Part shown: positions 39,929 through 48,405 of the stretch, in pieces
Position numbering within the stretch: the first letter of the stretch is position 1
How the letters are laid out: each line of letters begins with the position of its first letter
NCBI GenBank assembly: GCA_034927445.1
Contig: JAYFPZ010000008.1
Span: forward strand, 158,956 to 222,955
Origin: PHAA01 sp034927445
GTDB taxonomy: Bacteria > Bacillota > Syntrophomonadia > Syntrophomonadales > Syntrophomonadaceae
Direction of reading: 5' to 3'
DNA: 64,000 nt
Position numbers and translations under genes: made by a program
Notes under the pieces: generated by a model
Seen by the model: only the letters and a program-made list of their open reading frames with translations
Told to the model about the DNA's origin: nothing
Database searches by the model: none

Positions 39929-42862
39929 ATGTCCGGGATAAAAAGCGTAATTGATGCATTGGGATATTCTAAATCAGATAAACTGTATTATTCGGATTCT
40001 AACGAAACCATGAGCAATCGTTCCATTCATAAACTTTCCGAAGAGCTTGCCCCGGCAGCAATCTATATGACCGATAAAAAACCATTCATTGTATTTATTG
40101 AATCCAATGAAAAAAGTCTCACTGAGCATCTGATTAAAAAAGTCTGGAATGCTCAGATACCGTTATTAATTGTCAGCTTTGACAACCATATAAAGGTATA
40201 CAATGGTTGTTCAATCAACAAAACAAGAGAATTACTTCTGCTTGAAGAAATAGATAATACATTGATAAATGAGGGATCCTTATTTTCGTTTTGGAATATA
40301 TCCAGTGCTGCATTTTGGAAAAGATATCAGAAAGAATTATCTGCTCCTAAATTAGATGCAGTGATGCTAGATAACATAAGGGATGCAACATATCAACTTA
40401 AAAAAACAGAATGCGAACCCTTCGCTGTTAAGATTATTCTGCGTTTAATCTTTATCCGATATCTCATTGATCGTGGTGTTGATTTGGCTTATCATGGGCT
40501 TTGCGGCAACGTTACATCTTCTCAGACTCAGTTGCTTACAATTATGCAGGACAAAGCTGAGATGTATGGCTTTTTTGCACATCTTAAAAAGAGTTTTAAT
40601 GGAAACCTGTTTGAATTATATGAGAAAGGTAATCGTTCGGAAATAGACATATTGGATGATTCATCGTTAAGGACACTGAGAGACTTAATGGCTGGCGATC
40701 TTGTTTTGCCTTCCGGTCAGACATCTCTGTTTCCGCTGTATGACTTCAATATTATCCCTGTTGAATTGATTAGCAATATTTATGAGCGCTTTTTGGGTGA
40801 TGAAAAGCAACAAAAAGATAAAGCCTTTTATACTCCACCGTACTTGGTAGATTATCTCCTGGAGGAAACAATCGCTCCTTTCCTTAAGGAAAATACCAAT
40901 TGCAGGATTCTTGACCCTGCATGCGGTTCGGGAATATTTTTGGTGCAATCAGCAAGGAAGATTATTGAGAAAAATATTACTCAAGATGCGGATGGTTTTA
41001 GTGATCAAAGGCTGGTATATCTTATTAAAGAAAATATTTGGGGGATTGATAAGAATCCCGAAGCAATTGATGTTGCTATTTTTTCGATTTATCTCACGAT
41101 ATTGGATTATAAAGACCCTAAGACATTAAGGAATTTCAAGCTACCCTTACTGAGGGACACAAACTTTTTTGTATGTGATTTTTTCTCAGAAGATATCAAA
41201 GAGCATCTGGAGGAAAAACACTTTGATTTTATCGTCGGAAATCCACCTTGGGGAAATGTTGGGGGTTCGCATGTAAAATATTGCAAAGAAAGAAACCTCC
41301 CCCATCAGGGCAATGAAATATCCCGGAGTTTCGTCTTACGGACAAAGGATTTTGCAGACCAGAACACCTGTTGCTGTCTGATTGTGACATCGAAGTTATT
41401 ATATAATACAAAATCGCCTTCAGTCAGTTTTCGCAAGTGGCTTTTAGAAAAGGCACGATTAAAAAAGTATATTGAGCTTGCTGCGGTACGGGAGCTGATT
41501 TTTGCCAGCGCTCGCGGGCCAGCAGGGGTTTTAATATATCAGTTTAACGATAATGATAATGAAAATAAAAAGCATGATATGTGTCATCTTACACTAAAGC
41601 CAAATATTTTCTTTAAATTATTTAACATAATCGTTATTGATAAAAACGATTATAAATATGTACCTCAAACCTTATTGCTGGAAAATGATTGGGCATGGAA
41701 AACACTTGTTTTTGGACATACCCATGACTTTCATACCATAAAAGGTTTGTATAACCGATATCTTACAGTTGAACAAGTTATTAGAAATAATAAGCTTAAA
41801 CACGGAACAGGGATACGTGTTGCTGATGGAGAAAAACAAAATGCCAGCCACCTTATAGGCCGGTGGCTCATTGATGCTAAAAAAGGAATAAAACCTTTTG
41901 AAGTGATTAAGGAAAAGGGAAAATATTTTACAAAGAGCAAGGTTCATCGCGCAAAGGAGGATAAGCAGTATCTATTTCAATCCCCGTATACTTTGATAAA
42001 AAAAGGCTTTAATACACAGAATTATAAATTTCGAGCAGCATATTCAGAAGAAGATTTTCTTTATACCGATGCTATCACGGGAATTTGTGGGGAGGAAAAG
42101 AATAAAGAGATACTCTTATCATTAACAGGGTTGTTTAATTCTTCGTTTTATTCATATTTAAACTTGATGCTAGGGTCTTCCTCGGGCATTGAGTGTGAAC
42201 AAGGGTTTCCCACGGAAATATTTAAATATCCTATTGTTATTGATAATCAGATATCATACTTAACGGAACAGATCCAGGGAGCTATTAAAGCAGAAAAAGA
42301 TTATTTTAATAATTCCAATGAAAGCGATGAGCTTATCCGGAAGCTTGACAATCTTGTCCTCGAAAAGTTTGGGTTAGCTGATGATATTTTTGTTGACTAT
42401 GCTTTGAAAATACAGATTCCTCAGGTGGCTAAGAATAAAATTTTCTGGGAGAATGTTTCCAGTAATCAGTTGAGTGAGTATGTAAAAATCTTTACTGAAT
42501 ACTTCGCAAAGATTTTCACTCAAAATCAGAAATACATTTCCGTTCATATTTATAAGTATATCACGGGCCACTACTGTGGGGTAGAATTCGTTTTTCAAGA
42601 CAATGCTCCTTCTGAACCAATAATTGAACATGATGGGAAACGTGACGCCCAGATGAGTTTTGTGAGCAAGTTCATGCTGAACAAGGTAAATGATCTTTTC
42701 TATCAGTCCAAGGACGTAATCAGCTTTTCAGAAAACTCATTTTACATCCTTAAAACTGACGAGTACAAGAACTGGCATCCTGCTATGGCAAAATTAGATT
42801 TGGCAGATGTTCTGGACTCCATACTGGCAGACAATGAGGTATCACATTATGAGAGGATTTAA
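39929..42862 (+). CDS. Eco57I-like N6-adenine DNA methyltransferase (type IIG/BREX-like)
   Basis: A 977-residue protein with a GAAAAGGAGCG ribosome binding site before ATG 39929. The N-terminal 300 residues are helical. The methyltransferase core has motif I ILDPACGSGIFLVQSARKII (about residue 330), a NPPW catalytic motif in FDFIVGNPPWGNVGGSH (motif IV, N6-adenine), and an X motif in KQQKDKAFYTPPYLV. The large C-terminal part probably recognises the target. No clear nuclease motif was seen in it, unlike Eco57I itself. The following gene encodes a PD-(D/E)XK-like protein and overlaps by 14 bases. The gene is clearly more AT-rich than its neighbours, a sign of horizontal transfer. Confidence 0.85.
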   Translation: MSGIKSVIDALGYSKSDKLYYSDSNETMSNRSIHKLSEELAPAAIYMTDKKPFIVFIESNEKSLTEHLIKKVWNAQIPLLIVSFDNHIKVYNGCSINKTRELLLLEEIDNTLINEGSLFSFWNISSAAFWKRYQKELSAPKLDAVMLDNIRDATYQLKKTECEPFAVKIILRLIFIRYLIDRGVDLAYHGLCGNVTSSQTQLLTIMQDKAEMYGFFAHLKKSFNGNLFELYEKGNRSEIDILDDSSLRTLRDLMAGDLVLPSGQTSLFPLYDFNIIPVELISNIYERFLGDEKQQKDKAFYTPPYLVDYLLEETIAPFLKENTNCRILDPACGSGIFLVQSARKIIEKNITQDADGFSDQRLVYLIKENIWGIDKNPEAIDVAIFSIYLTILDYKDPKTLRNFKLPLLRDTNFFVCDFFSEDIKEHLEEKHFDFIVGNPPWGNVGGSHVKYCKERNLPHQGNEISRSFVLRTKDFADQNTCCCLIVTSKLLYNTKSPSVSFRKWLLEKARLKKYIELAAVRELIFASARGPAGVLIYQFNDNDNENKKHDMCHLTLKPNIFFKLFNIIVIDKNDYKYVPQTLLLENDWAWKTLVFGHTHDFHTIKGLYNRYLTVEQVIRNNKLKHGTGIRVADGEKQNASHLIGRWLIDAKKGIKPFEVIKEKGKYFTKSKVHRAKEDKQYLFQSPYTLIKKGFNTQNYKFRAAYSEEDFLYTDAITGICGEEKNKEILLSLTGLFNSSFYSYLNLMLGSSSGIECEQGFPTEIFKYPIVIDNQISYLTEQIQGAIKAEKDYFNNSNESDELIRKLDNLVLEKFGLADDIFVDYALKIQIPQVAKNKIFWENVSSNQLSEYVKIFTEYFAKIFTQNQKYISVHIYKYITGHYCGVEFVFQDNAPSEPIIEHDGKRDAQMSFVSKFMLNKVNDLFYQSKDVISFSENSFYILKTDEYKNWHPAMAKLDLADVLDSILADNEVSHYERI

Positions 42863-43508
42863 AAATGACTCTTTGAACCAGCAGGTAGCCTTCGGCATAC
42901 TTGAACATATTGTTATAAAAGTGCTAGAGTGTCTTGATTTAATGAAAAGAGACTGTGAACGCAATTGCTGTAAACTTGCTAATAATGAAACCAAAATACG
43001 GGATTATCTCTTTACCAATTATCTTAACAATGATAATATCATGCAACATATTGGGTTTAACGATTTTCGATTTTCTTCCGAGGTTCCTGAAAATTATGTT
43101 GATGCTACACCGCAGGGGCGAACCGATTTACAAGTATATAGCATCGATACGTTTCGCCATAGGGAGCGTTATTTTATCATTGAATGCAAGCGTATCGACG
43201 GGAATCTGACCTTGAATCGGGAATATGTTGATAAAGGTATGCGTCGTTTCACCGGAAAGACACCCAAATATACTTCATATTATAAAAGGAACTGTATGCT
43301 TGGTTTCGTGGTAAGAAATATAAATATAGATACAAATATCGCAAAGATCAATTGTCTTTTAAAGACAGATTATACAGACATCCATGTTAAAGACTATTTG
43401 CACGCCGGTTCAATTCCGTTAACGTATTTATCTGTTCACGGGGAAGATATAAAGGAGCAGATAACGTTAATACATTTAATGCCTAACTGTTCATCTTTGA
43501 TAAGCTAA
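42849..43508 (+). CDS. PD-(D/E)XK-like restriction nuclease subunit
   Basis: A 219-residue protein; ATG 42849 (MRGFKNDSLNQ) overlaps the methyltransferase gene by 14 bases, indicating coupling. The central segment GRTDLQVYSIDTFRHRERYF followed by IIECKRIDGN has the Asp ... Glu-x-Lys arrangement of PD-(D/E)XK nucleases (D in TDLQVY, E and K in ECK), preceded by a helical region and followed by a beta-rich tail. It is probably the cutting component matching the methyltransferase, making a compact two-gene restriction-modification system. I do not recognise a named system. Confidence 0.7.
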   Translation: MRGFKNDSLNQQVAFGILEHIVIKVLECLDLMKRDCERNCCKLANNETKIRDYLFTNYLNNDNIMQHIGFNDFRFSSEVPENYVDATPQGRTDLQVYSIDTFRHRERYFIIECKRIDGNLTLNREYVDKGMRRFTGKTPKYTSYYKRNCMLGFVVRNINIDTNIAKINCLLKTDYTDIHVKDYLHAGSIPLTYLSVHGEDIKEQITLIHLMPNCSSLIS

Positions 43509-43703
43509 CATTTGCTGATATTTTGAAGATTGAAATTATTAATCGGTGCAAGGTCAATGTTGTATATGAGATTAGGAAACTATTCCGAAGAGATCCAGGG
43601 AAGCGCTCTACACCTGCACCTACGGTTGAAACTTCAGCATAGTTTAATAACTGCTATTTTGTGTCAACATCATCCTGTAAACAAATTTTTAGGAGGTGTA
43701 GTA
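43509..43703. other. Island right end, no intact gene
   Basis: Between the nuclease gene and the chimeric frame lie 195 bases. One frame (about 43546-43641) reads VVYEIRKLFRRDPGKRSTPA before a stop, which might be the end of a decayed gene. I cannot name it. Confidence 0.35.
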
Positions 43704-43916
43704 ATGCACAAAAGCAGGATCAAAAGCCTAAAAGAACTGACCAGCGCGGTACTAAGCAAAATGGAAAAAGCCCATTATAGTCCCGTACCGGTGCTGCGGA
43801 TGGGCCTGGAGGATGTCTTTGGGCAATCGGGCAGCCCTAATGAGTTGCTGGCTTACTATGGACTTACGGTCGAAAAAATAATGGAAAAAACACGCTTTTT
43901 GTTAAAAAAGAAGTAA
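43704..43916 (+). pseudogene. Chimeric frame: recombinase-like N-terminus fused to transketolase end
   Basis: A 70-codon frame with a strong TAGGAGGTG ribosome binding site before ATG 43704. Residues 1-26 (MHKSRIKSLKELTSAVLSKM, then EKAHYS) resemble the N-terminus of tyrosine recombinases, where a helix ending in GYS-type residues precedes the core-binding domain. At codon 27 it switches, in frame, to the duplicated transketolase tail (PVPVLRMGLEDVFGQSGSP to LLKKK). It is therefore a recombination product, likely non-functional. The recombinase origin of the first part is tentative. Confidence 0.55.
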
Positions 43917-43941
43917 TTTCTAAAAGGAATTATCATTCTTT
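43782..43941 (+). repeat. 160-bp direct repeat, right copy
   Basis: Second copy of the transketolase 3' end (see 39521-39680). Because the terminator follows this copy directly, it probably occupies the original chromosomal position of the gene's end. Confidence 0.9.
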
Positions 43942-43946
43942 TGTAG

Positions 43947-43973
43947 AACCACCTACAATGGTGGTTTTTTTTA
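43947..43973 (+). terminator. Terminator, originally of the transketolase operon
   Basis: AACCACC-tacaat-GGTGGTT followed by a run of T (ttttttt). Confidence 0.85.
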
Positions 43974-44003
43974 TGGGATGTTGACAATATCGGAGGAAGG
44001 ATT

Positions 44004-44684
44004 ATGCTAGTTCAATTTTATAATGTTAGCAAAATATACAAAAATGGTGTCAAAGCCCTAAATGATGTTTCGTTGAAGATAGACCGCGGGGAATTTATCT
44101 TTTTGATGGGTTCCAGCGGCGCCGGCAAGTCCACCTTGGTAAAAATGCTGTTCCGCGAAGAAACGCCTACGCAAGGCCAGATATTCGTATCGTCACGCAG
44201 CATTATCCGTATGAAGCGCAGTGAGATACCGCAGCTGCGGCGTAGTATAGGGGTTGTATTTCAGGATTTTAAGCTGCTCGAAAATAAGACTGTGGCCGAG
44301 AATATAGCTTTCGCCATGAAAGTAGTGGGCGCGAAGGAGAGAGACATTGTTTCCCGCACGGCTGAAGTTATCGGGATGGTGGGCTTAAAGGGCAAGGAAA
44401 ATTCCTTCCCCGGCCAGTTGTCGGGAGGGGAGCAGCAGAGAGTCGGTATTGCCCGGGCTATAGCCAATCGTCCCTTGTTGTTGATTGCGGATGAACCTAC
44501 CGGCAATTTGGATATGGATACCGCCCATGAGATTATGGAACTGCTTTATGACATCAACCGTAAAGGAACGACCGTAGTTATGGCCACGCATGCTCGGGAG
44601 CTGGTAAAAAATGCTGGCAAACGGGTGATTACCCTGGAATCAGGACGGGTTGCGTCCGATATTTATGGTATGGAGTTAAGATAA
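44004..44684 (+). CDS. ftsE: Cell division ATP-binding protein FtsE
   Basis: A 226-residue ABC ATPase with a GGAGGAAGG ribosome binding site. Walker A is GSSGAGKST (36-44), the Q-loop lies in VFQDFKLL, the signature is LSGGEQQRVGIARAI and Walker B LLIADEPTGNLD. It forms the FtsEX complex with the next gene product and links cytoplasmic ATP hydrolysis to septal peptidoglycan hydrolase activation. Its stop overlaps the ftsX ATG (TAATG). A M23 peptidase gene downstream encodes the probable partner hydrolase or activator. Confidence 0.96.
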   Translation: MLVQFYNVSKIYKNGVKALNDVSLKIDRGEFIFLMGSSGAGKSTLVKMLFREETPTQGQIFVSSRSIIRMKRSEIPQLRRSIGVVFQDFKLLENKTVAENIAFAMKVVGAKERDIVSRTAEVIGMVGLKGKENSFPGQLSGGEQQRVGIARAIANRPLLLIADEPTGNLDMDTAHEIMELLYDINRKGTTVVMATHARELVKNAGKRVITLESGRVASDIYGMELR

Positions 44685-45571
44685 TGAAAACAAAAAACGC
44701 AGCATATTTTTTGCAGGAAGCCATGACCTCTCTTACGCGCAACCGGCTTTTAAGTATTGCTACCGTTTCAACTATGGCAATTTGCATATTGTTCCTGGGC
44801 GTGGCGGTATTAATGACGATCAATGCCGGTAGTTTTATGAACCGGCTGGAGTCCGACATCGAAATAATAGCTTATCTGGACAACTCTTTTAGCTCAGACC
44901 AGGTAAGTAATGTTGAAGACAAAATAAAGAAGCTGGACGGAGTCGATTCAGTAGTATTTGTACCCAAGGATGAGGCTCTCGCCCGGATGGAGGAAAAGTT
45001 TGCCGAAAAGGACTATGATCTGGGCAAAACTCTAGGCAAAAACCCTTTACCCGATTCATTTGAAGTAAAAGCCAAAAATCCCCAGGATGTAGCCCTGGTA
45101 GCCCAGCATGTAAACGCCATACCGGGGGTGTATAAAGTAAATTATGGCCAGGGTGTGGTCGAGAGGCTTTTCCAGGTAACCAAATGGGTCAGAATTATCA
45201 GCATCGGTTTCGTTGTGGTCTTGGCGATTGGGGCCGTTTTCCTCATTGCTACCGCCATTCGTTTGGCTATATTCGCCCGTCGCAAAGAAATTTATTTAAT
45301 GAAACTGATCGGGGCGACTGACTGGTTTGTACGCTGGCCCTTTTTCATAGAAGGGATATTGCTGGGAATGGTAGGAGCGGTAGTCTCTATTTCGCTGTTG
45401 GCCATAGGCTACAAGTCACTGGTGAGTAATTTGCAGAATGCCCTTTTCTTTATTCCTATGGTATATCAGCCCAGCGTATTGCTTACCGTTTATTTATCGT
45501 TGCTGGCAACAGGTGTATTGCTCGGGGTTTTGGGGTCTTACATATCATTGAACCGGTTCCTGAAGGTATAG
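44684..45571 (+). CDS. ftsX: Cell division membrane protein FtsX
   Basis: A 295-residue permease with four membrane helices: TM1 at about 25-45, then an extracellular domain (about 50-165, SDIEIIAYLDNSFSSDQV, KNPLPDSFEVKAKNPQDV), then three C-terminal helices. RKEIYLMKLIGATDWFVRWP is the conserved FtsX cytoplasmic loop. FtsX transmits FtsE ATPase cycles to extracellular murein hydrolases. The start overlaps ftsE by one base. The M23 peptidase encoded 76 bases downstream is the likely regulated partner. Confidence 0.96.
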   Translation: MKTKNAAYFLQEAMTSLTRNRLLSIATVSTMAICILFLGVAVLMTINAGSFMNRLESDIEIIAYLDNSFSSDQVSNVEDKIKKLDGVDSVVFVPKDEALARMEEKFAEKDYDLGKTLGKNPLPDSFEVKAKNPQDVALVAQHVNAIPGVYKVNYGQGVVERLFQVTKWVRIISIGFVVVLAIGAVFLIATAIRLAIFARRKEIYLMKLIGATDWFVRWPFFIEGILLGMVGAVVSISLLAIGYKSLVSNLQNALFFIPMVYQPSVLLTVYLSLLATGVLLGVLGSYISLNRFLKV

Positions 45572-45578
45572 GATTATA

Positions 45579-45602
45579 GACGCGGACGACGCAGACCGAT
45601 AT
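45579..45602. repeat. R2 repeat copy
   Basis: agacgcggacgacgcagaccg, matching the R2 units at 37585 and 57788. Confidence 0.6.
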
Positions 45603-45647
45603 GACAACGTTGAGCGCTCAAGAGCGGAAGGGGGAGTAGGGAAAATA

Positions 45648-46781
45648 ATGTCTAGACGTAAGGTTTTAACCGGACTGATGGTTCTGATTATGCTGGCGGC
45701 CATGATTATGCCGGTGTATGCGGATGAACTCAGTGAACAGCAGCAGCGGCTGAATGAAATAAACCAGCAGATGAACCAACAGCAAAGTAATTTAAGTCGA
45801 GCAACCAGAAACGAAAAAAGCATTATGGGACAGATGGAAAGTATCGAACGCGATGCTGAAAAAACCCAGCAGGAAATAAACACCCTGGAAGAAAGAATAA
45901 ATAATCTGACCGACAATATTGCCCTGGCGGACCAGCAGATCAAGGAAAAACAGCAAGAGCTGGATAAACAGATTGCGCAACTGGGGGACCGGTTGGTGGC
46001 AATCTATGAGCAGGGTGACAGTACGTATTTGGAGGTCCTGTTAGGGGCCAATGATGTCAGAGATTTTATCACCCGCCTGGATATGATCACCACCATTATT
46101 GATCAGGACCGGGATCTAATCGGCTTGATCAATAAAGCTAAAAAAGAACTGGATACCAAGCTGGCGGATTTGGAGGTGCAGAAGCGGGAACTGGTGGCGG
46201 CCCAGGAAAGCCAGGAAGCCAGGAAGACTTTGCTGGCGAGCAAGTTAAATGAAAAGCAGATGGTTCTCAGCAGCGTCCAAAACGAGAAAGAGAAATACGC
46301 TCAAGTCATTGCGGAGCTGGAACAGGCATCAGCCGAGGCGGAAGCAATAGTACGTAAAAAACAGGGTAATACCGACGGAACGCGAATCGGTACAGGGGTC
46401 TTTACCTGGCCGGCTCCGGGTTATACAACGATTACCTCGCCATTTGGGATGCGGTATCACCCCATTTTGAAAGTCAATAAATTGCACACCGGCATGGATA
46501 TCGGCGCGCCCTATGGTGCTAAAATTGTAGCGGCGGATGGAGGTACGGTGATATTTGCAGGGTGGCTAGGCGGTTACGGCAATGCCACCATAATAGACCA
46601 TGGAGCTTCATTGTCCACTCTTTACGGGCATCAGTCCCAAATCCTGGTAAAAGTGGGCGACACCGTATTTAAAGGCCAGACTATCGGAAAGGTAGGCAGC
46701 ACCGGCTATAGCACCGGGCCGCATCTGCATTTTGAGGTGCGCAAAAACGGGACTCCGGTAGAACCAAGAGGATACATATAA
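45648..46781 (+). CDS. M23 metallopeptidase with coiled coil (EnvC/PcsB-like)
   Basis: A 377-residue exported protein. The signal peptide is about 1-26 (LTGLMVLIMLAAMIMPVYA). Residues about 27-240 form long coiled coils rich in Gln and Glu, as in EnvC and PcsB. The M23/LytM domain (about 265-375) has PFGMRYHPILKVNKLHTGMD with the first zinc ligands (H..D), GYGNATIIDHGASLSTLYGH and HLHFEV with the remaining ligands, so it should be an active endopeptidase, unlike EnvC, which has lost its ligands. Position after ftsEX supports control by FtsX. Confidence 0.88.
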   Translation: MSRRKVLTGLMVLIMLAAMIMPVYADELSEQQQRLNEINQQMNQQQSNLSRATRNEKSIMGQMESIERDAEKTQQEINTLEERINNLTDNIALADQQIKEKQQELDKQIAQLGDRLVAIYEQGDSTYLEVLLGANDVRDFITRLDMITTIIDQDRDLIGLINKAKKELDTKLADLEVQKRELVAAQESQEARKTLLASKLNEKQMVLSSVQNEKEKYAQVIAELEQASAEAEAIVRKKQGNTDGTRIGTGVFTWPAPGYTTITSPFGMRYHPILKVNKLHTGMDIGAPYGAKIVAADGGTVIFAGWLGGYGNATIIDHGASLSTLYGHQSQILVKVGDTVFKGQTIGKVGSTGYSTGPHLHFEVRKNGTPVEPRGYI

Positions 46782-46812
46782 AAGTTTATAGATAAAAGTC
46801 AACGCCGGGCAC

Positions 46813-46851
46813 GGGTCAATGGGCAGGGAAATCCCCATTGCCCCTTTTTTA
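46813..46851 (+). terminator. Terminator of the ftsEX operon
   Basis: An 11-bp stem (GGGTCAATGGG / CCCATTGCCCC, one mismatch) followed by six T residues. Confidence 0.75.
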
Positions 46852-46900
46852 TGCCGATGAACCGGGTAAGCGTGAGTCCCGGTGAGGCAAGGAGACGGTT

Positions 46901-47051
46901 CCAAGACCACTGAAAAAATACATGTTTTGTCGTCCTGAGGAGCCGAAGACGACGAAAGATCTTATCAACAATACCGTATAGTTGGCATTTATAGGATAAG
47001 ATGCTTCGCTAACACTCAGCATGACACATTTAAGAGACTTTTTCAGTGGTC
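46901..47051. mobile_element. MITE-like element with 14-bp inverted ends
   Basis: AGACCACTGAAAAA at 46901-46914 is matched in inverse at 47038-47051 (TTTTTCAGTGGTCT). Nested inside are an R1-like half (gtcgtcctgaggagccgaag) and the inverse gatgcttcgctaacactcag. The size of about 150 bp, the terminal repeats and the lack of a gene fit a miniature non-autonomous element. Between 46852-46900 and 47052-47229 I see no gene. Confidence 0.55.
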
Positions 47052-47229
47052 TCAGACGGTCTTTTGCCTGCTCAGATAAATAGGATAACGTGCGCCCCGG
47101 AAGCAACTGTGCAACAACTGCAACGGCTATGTAAAAAATTTCCAAAATTAGCCCTTAATTGATTGTTTTACCGAACGGCATAGAGTAACATATTAATGGT
47201 AGTGATTTAATAAGATAGAATATGGTGGT

Positions 47230-48381
47230 GTGGCATTGAAAAGCAATAAATTATTTAAGGGAATTACTGCTTTCTTTTCCGTTTTTGGTTTGCTGGTTTT
47301 CCTGAGTGCAGGATACCTGGCTATAACCAACTGGAGTAGTTGGAGCAGCATGCTGAGCGTCATGGGATTAATCAAGGCGGAATCGCTGTATGCGCCCCAC
47401 AGTGATAAGATGATTCAGGGAGCGACTGCGGGGATTGTAGCATCTTTGGATGATCCCTATTCAAAATATCTGAACAAGTCACAATGGGGGGAGCTTAAGT
47501 TACAGCTTGACGCTGAGTTCGGGGGCATAGGGGTTTACGTGGTAGAGGCGCAAGACGGAAAACTCACCATAGTTTCACCTATAAAAGGAACCCCGGCAGC
47601 CGAAGCGGGCCTGAAGAACGGAGACATTATTACCAAAATTAATGATGAAAGTTCCATCGGCATGAGTCAGGACGATGCCGTACACCTGATGCGGGGAGAA
47701 CCCGGCACCCAGTTGGAATTAACCATATTCCGGCCGGACGATGGCCAGGAGCATGTTTTTAAAATTATCAGACAAATAATCAATGTTCCTTCCGTTGAAG
47801 ATAAGATAGTTAATGAAAATCCCATGCTGGGCTACATTAAACTAAATCAGTTTCATGCCCGCTCCACTCAGGAGATGGTGGCAAGCTTAAATAATATGGA
47901 ACAAAAAAGCATCAAAGGCCTTATTCTGGATTTACGCGACAACGGCGGCGGTGATTTTGAGGCCTCACTGGCGATAGCCGACCTTTTCCTCAGTGAAGGT
48001 GAGATTGTTAGTGTCAAAGATGCCAAGGGGAAAGAAACAGTGCATAATGCCGGGCCTGGAGCCACTAATCTGCCTTTGGTCATATTGGTTAACCAAAACA
48101 GCGCCAGCGCCTCGGAAATTCTGTCCGGAGCCCTGCAGGACAACGGACGGGCGGTCCTGGTAGGTGAAAGCACCTTCGGGAAAGGCCTGGTGCAGACTGT
48201 ATATCCGCTTACTGACGGGGGAGCTCTTAAACTTACCACCCAAAAGTACTTTACGCCTAAAGGAACCGACATAAATGAAATCGGCATAAATCCTGACCAT
48301 GTTGTAAAAAATTCTGATAAGGGCGATGTAGATCTGCAATTACAGAGGGCTATCGAGCTTTTAAAGCAGCAAACCCAATAA
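47230..48381 (+). CDS. ctpB: S41-family C-terminal processing protease (CtpA/CtpB)
   Basis: A 383-residue protein. GTG 47230 or TTG 47236 may be the start; GGTGGTG favours the latter. An N-terminal membrane anchor (about 12-32) is followed by a PDZ domain (about 90-180, FGGIGVYVVEAQDGKLTIVS, GTPAAEAGLKNGDII) and the protease domain. The catalytic dyad is S293 in NQNSASASEI and K318 in STFGKGLVQTVY. The relative in Bacillus, CtpB, works in the sporulation sigma-K pathway or envelope quality control, and sits next to ftsX as here. The symbol is given by this context. Confidence 0.85.
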   Translation: MALKSNKLFKGITAFFSVFGLLVFLSAGYLAITNWSSWSSMLSVMGLIKAESLYAPHSDKMIQGATAGIVASLDDPYSKYLNKSQWGELKLQLDAEFGGIGVYVVEAQDGKLTIVSPIKGTPAAEAGLKNGDIITKINDESSIGMSQDDAVHLMRGEPGTQLELTIFRPDDGQEHVFKIIRQIINVPSVEDKIVNENPMLGYIKLNQFHARSTQEMVASLNNMEQKSIKGLILDLRDNGGGDFEASLAIADLFLSEGEIVSVKDAKGKETVHNAGPGATNLPLVILVNQNSASASEILSGALQDNGRAVLVGESTFGKGLVQTVYPLTDGGALKLTTQKYFTPKGTDINEIGINPDHVVKNSDKGDVDLQLQRAIELLKQQTQ

Positions 48382-48405
48382 TCCCTGATTAACGGAGGTA
48401 ACAGG

